From Novosphingobium sp. (GTDB taxonomy: Bacteria; Pseudomonadota; Alphaproteobacteria; Sphingomonadales; Sphingomonadaceae): 5,344 nucleotides of DNA. Below are positions 4,067-5,344 of the stretch, one piece after another (position 1 is the first letter of the stretch; each line of letters starts with the position of its first letter). The DNA lies in contig JAIXYF010000375.1 of the NCBI GenBank assembly GCA_027490345.1, positions 1-5,344 of the forward strand. The letters run 5' to 3'. The translations under genes and the position numbers were made by a program. The notes beneath the pieces were generated by a model. The model was not told the DNA's origin, searched no databases, and was given only the letters and a program-made list of their open reading frames with translations.

Positions 4067-4863
4067 ACCCGATTGTGCCTTCGTTGCTGATTGCGACCGG
4101 CAGCGTCCTGGCCTCCCGTCTCGATTGCCAGCTCCTGCGCCTGTGCGGGGTCGTTATGGTCGGTGGCGCGCTCGCTTTGACCGCCGTCCCGGCTCTGGCC
4201 GACGAGCATATTCTCGCCGCCGACAATGGCGAGGTGCGCTGCAAGGCGTCGAAGTCGGACCTTACTCGCATTTCGCTCAAGGATGACCAGTTCGTCTCGG
4301 TCTCGCGTGTCCAGACGGGTGTTCCGCAGGAAGACTTCTCGATCGTGCATGAGCCGACACGCGGCGACATCTATCTCTCCGTTCCGGACGGCTATTCCAA
4401 GCGTAAGATCTCCTTCTTCGGGACCACGCGCCGAGGCTTCGTCTACAAGTTCGACTGCGAAGTGTCGGGCGAAGCGGCGCTCCAGGTCTTCGTAGCCAAT
4501 GCCGATCTCGAAAATCCTCAGGGTGCGCTGCAATCCCTGGAGGCATCTGCAACGCTCGATGATCGTGCGGTCTCGCTCGTCCGGGCCATGTTCGAGCAGC
4601 GCCGCATCGCAGGTTTTGAGATCAGTGATGCTGCTCGCGCTCCCGTCAATGTCGGCGATCTCAAGGTCCAGCTGGTCAGCGAATATCGCAGCCCGACCAT
4701 GACCGGGAAGGTCCTGCGTATCGAGAACAACGGTGCCGAGCCGATGACGCTCAAGGAAGAGATCATCGCCGGAGACGGCGCCATCGCGGTCAGCATTTCC
4801 AATCCCAACCTCGCCAGCGGCCAGGCCACCGCCGCTTACGTCGTCGTTCCCTCAGGAGGGTAA
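4063..4863 (+). CDS. traK: Type IV secretion outer core protein TraK (VirB9-like)
   Basis: This 266-residue exported protein is the F-type counterpart of VirB9 and forms the outer-membrane core ring with TraB and the lipoprotein TraV. It starts at the ATG in the ATGA overlap with traE, with AAGGAG 8 bases upstream. The leader is unusually long: about 30 residues precede the hydrophobic stretch VVMVGGALALTAVPALA, and cleavage is likely after A46 (ALA, then DEHIL). The mature protein is about 220 residues, near the size of mature F TraK. Its N-terminal domain shows KSDLTRISLKDDQFVSV and DIYLSVPDG; family-like beta-rich segments follow (FGTTRRGFVYKFDC). C60 and C132 could form a disulfide. The C-terminal part (MTLKEEIIAGDGAIAVSI) is the conserved tail that contacts TraV/TraB in known systems. 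traB begins 5 bases after its stop. Confidence 0.9.
   Translation: MNPIVPSLLIATGSVLASRLDCQLLRLCGVVMVGGALALTAVPALADEHILAADNGEVRCKASKSDLTRISLKDDQFVSVSRVQTGVPQEDFSIVHEPTRGDIYLSVPDGYSKRKISFFGTTRRGFVYKFDCEVSGEAALQVFVANADLENPQGALQSLEASATLDDRAVSLVRAMFEQRRIAGFEISDAARAPVNVGDLKVQLVSEYRSPTMTGKVLRIENNGAEPMTLKEEIIAGDGAIAVSISNPNLASGQATAAYVVVPSGG
4854..4860 (+). promoter_or_regulatory. Strong ribosome binding site of traB
   Basis: AGGAGGG at 4854-4860, within the last codons of traK, lies 8 bases before the traB ATG at 4869. It is one of the strongest in the operon and fixes the traB start. Confidence 0.7.
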
Positions 4864-4868
4864 GTCAG

Positions 4869-5344
4869 ATGGATTTCCTCAAGCGCAAACCCAAGGACCT
4901 CGATGCAAGCGAGGCTGAGGAACATGACACCCTCGATGCGACCGGTGCCATTGCCGAGAACTCACTGACCCAGAAGCGCCAGAAGATGCTCATGTTCGGT
5001 CTCGCCGGCGTGATTGCAGTGGCAGGGGCAATGTACGTCCTCGACACCGAAGAGACCATCGAGGAGGCAACGGAGAAGGGGGCCAAGACAACCGTCTCGA
5101 CCGATGCACTCCTGAACCGGCAGCGCGTCGATCAGGAATGGGTCGCCATGTACGAGGGCGAGATGAACTCGACCGACGTGCGCCTCAAGGGTCTTGAGGC
5201 GCAGGGCGCCCAGTTCGCCCAGATGCAATCGGAGATCGAGGCGCTGCGCGGCGAGAATGCGGCCATGGCCCGTGACGGCCAGCGTGTCCTTGAAGCCTAT
5301 GAGCGCGAAAACGAGCAGCTGCGACAGCAGGTCCAGCGGGGCAA
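4869..5344 (+). CDS. traB: Type IV secretion channel protein TraB (VirB10-like), N-terminal part, runs off the right edge
   Basis: The first 158 codons are present. The order of parts is that of TraB/VirB10 proteins, which span from the inner membrane to the outer-membrane core and transmit energy across the envelope. It starts with a basic cytoplasmic end (MDFLKRKPKDLD) and an acidic stretch. One membrane helix follows at about 40-58 (MLMFGLAGVIAVAGAMYVLD), then a periplasmic region (EETIEEATEKGAKTTVS). From about residue 100 to the edge is a Glu/Gln-rich coiled coil (RLKGLEAQGAQFAQMQSEIE, then ENEQLRQQVQRG), as in F TraB. The beta-barrel VirB10 domain would lie beyond the window. It follows traK by 5 bases, in the canonical L-E-K-B order. 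Confidence 0.88.
   Translation, partial: MDFLKRKPKDLDASEAEEHDTLDATGAIAENSLTQKRQKMLMFGLAGVIAVAGAMYVLDTEETIEEATEKGAKTTVSTDALLNRQRVDQEWVAMYEGEMNSTDVRLKGLEAQGAQFAQMQSEIEALRGENAAMARDGQRVLEAYERENEQLRQQVQRG

Noticed and set aside
3919..4533. Minus-strand 204-codon frame opposite traE and traK
   Set aside because: Antisense shadow of traE/traK with no family features and no credible ribosome binding site.

Overview
The window carries the 5' end of an F-type (tra) type IV secretion / conjugative transfer operon in GC-rich DNA. The gene order and protein types (soluble lytic transglycosylase, then traA-traL-traE-traK-traB) match mating-pair-formation modules on plasmids or integrative conjugative elements of Alphaproteobacteria. 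The base composition and protein style suggest a sphingomonad-like host (Sphingomonadales), but that placement is an impression and was not tested.

Layout. At the left edge (1-210, minus) is the N-terminal part of an unrecognised protein that runs out of the window. Divergent from it, 286-1140 (plus) encodes an exported SLT-domain lytic transglycosylase of the VirB1 / plasmid transglycosylase kind. A minus-strand block follows: a two-TM 91-residue membrane protein (1120-1395) whose 3' end overlaps the transglycosylase gene tail to tail, a 164-residue Cys/His-rich protein (1543-2037), and a 124-residue protein (2083-2457) whose C-terminal half looks like a ribbon-helix-helix DNA-binding fold. 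None of these three could be assigned to a named family by eye.

Between this block and the tra operon is a 356-base intergenic region (2458-2813). It holds an array of about seven degenerate ~22-bp repeats built on a CCACGTGG-like core (2544-2695), a perfect 19-bp inverted repeat within that array (2568-2586 / 2623-2641), a 10-bp direct repeat, and a predicted 5'-leader stem that would cover the Shine-Dalgarno sequence of traA. This looks like the control region, and possibly the transfer origin or relaxosome region, of the module.

From 2814 on the plus strand the genes are tightly packed: pilin precursor traA, an 85-base gap, traL (TTG start with a good ribosome binding site), traE (1 base after traL), traK (ATGA overlap with traE), and traB (5 bases after traK, running off the right edge). 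Together they make the pilus subunit (TraA), inner-membrane assembly factors (TraL, TraE) and the envelope-spanning core (TraK and TraB, counterparts of VirB9 and VirB10). The transglycosylase would open the peptidoglycan for this machine. The most interesting part is the repeat-rich control region together with the adjacent small, divergently transcribed genes, one of which may encode the protein that binds the repeats.
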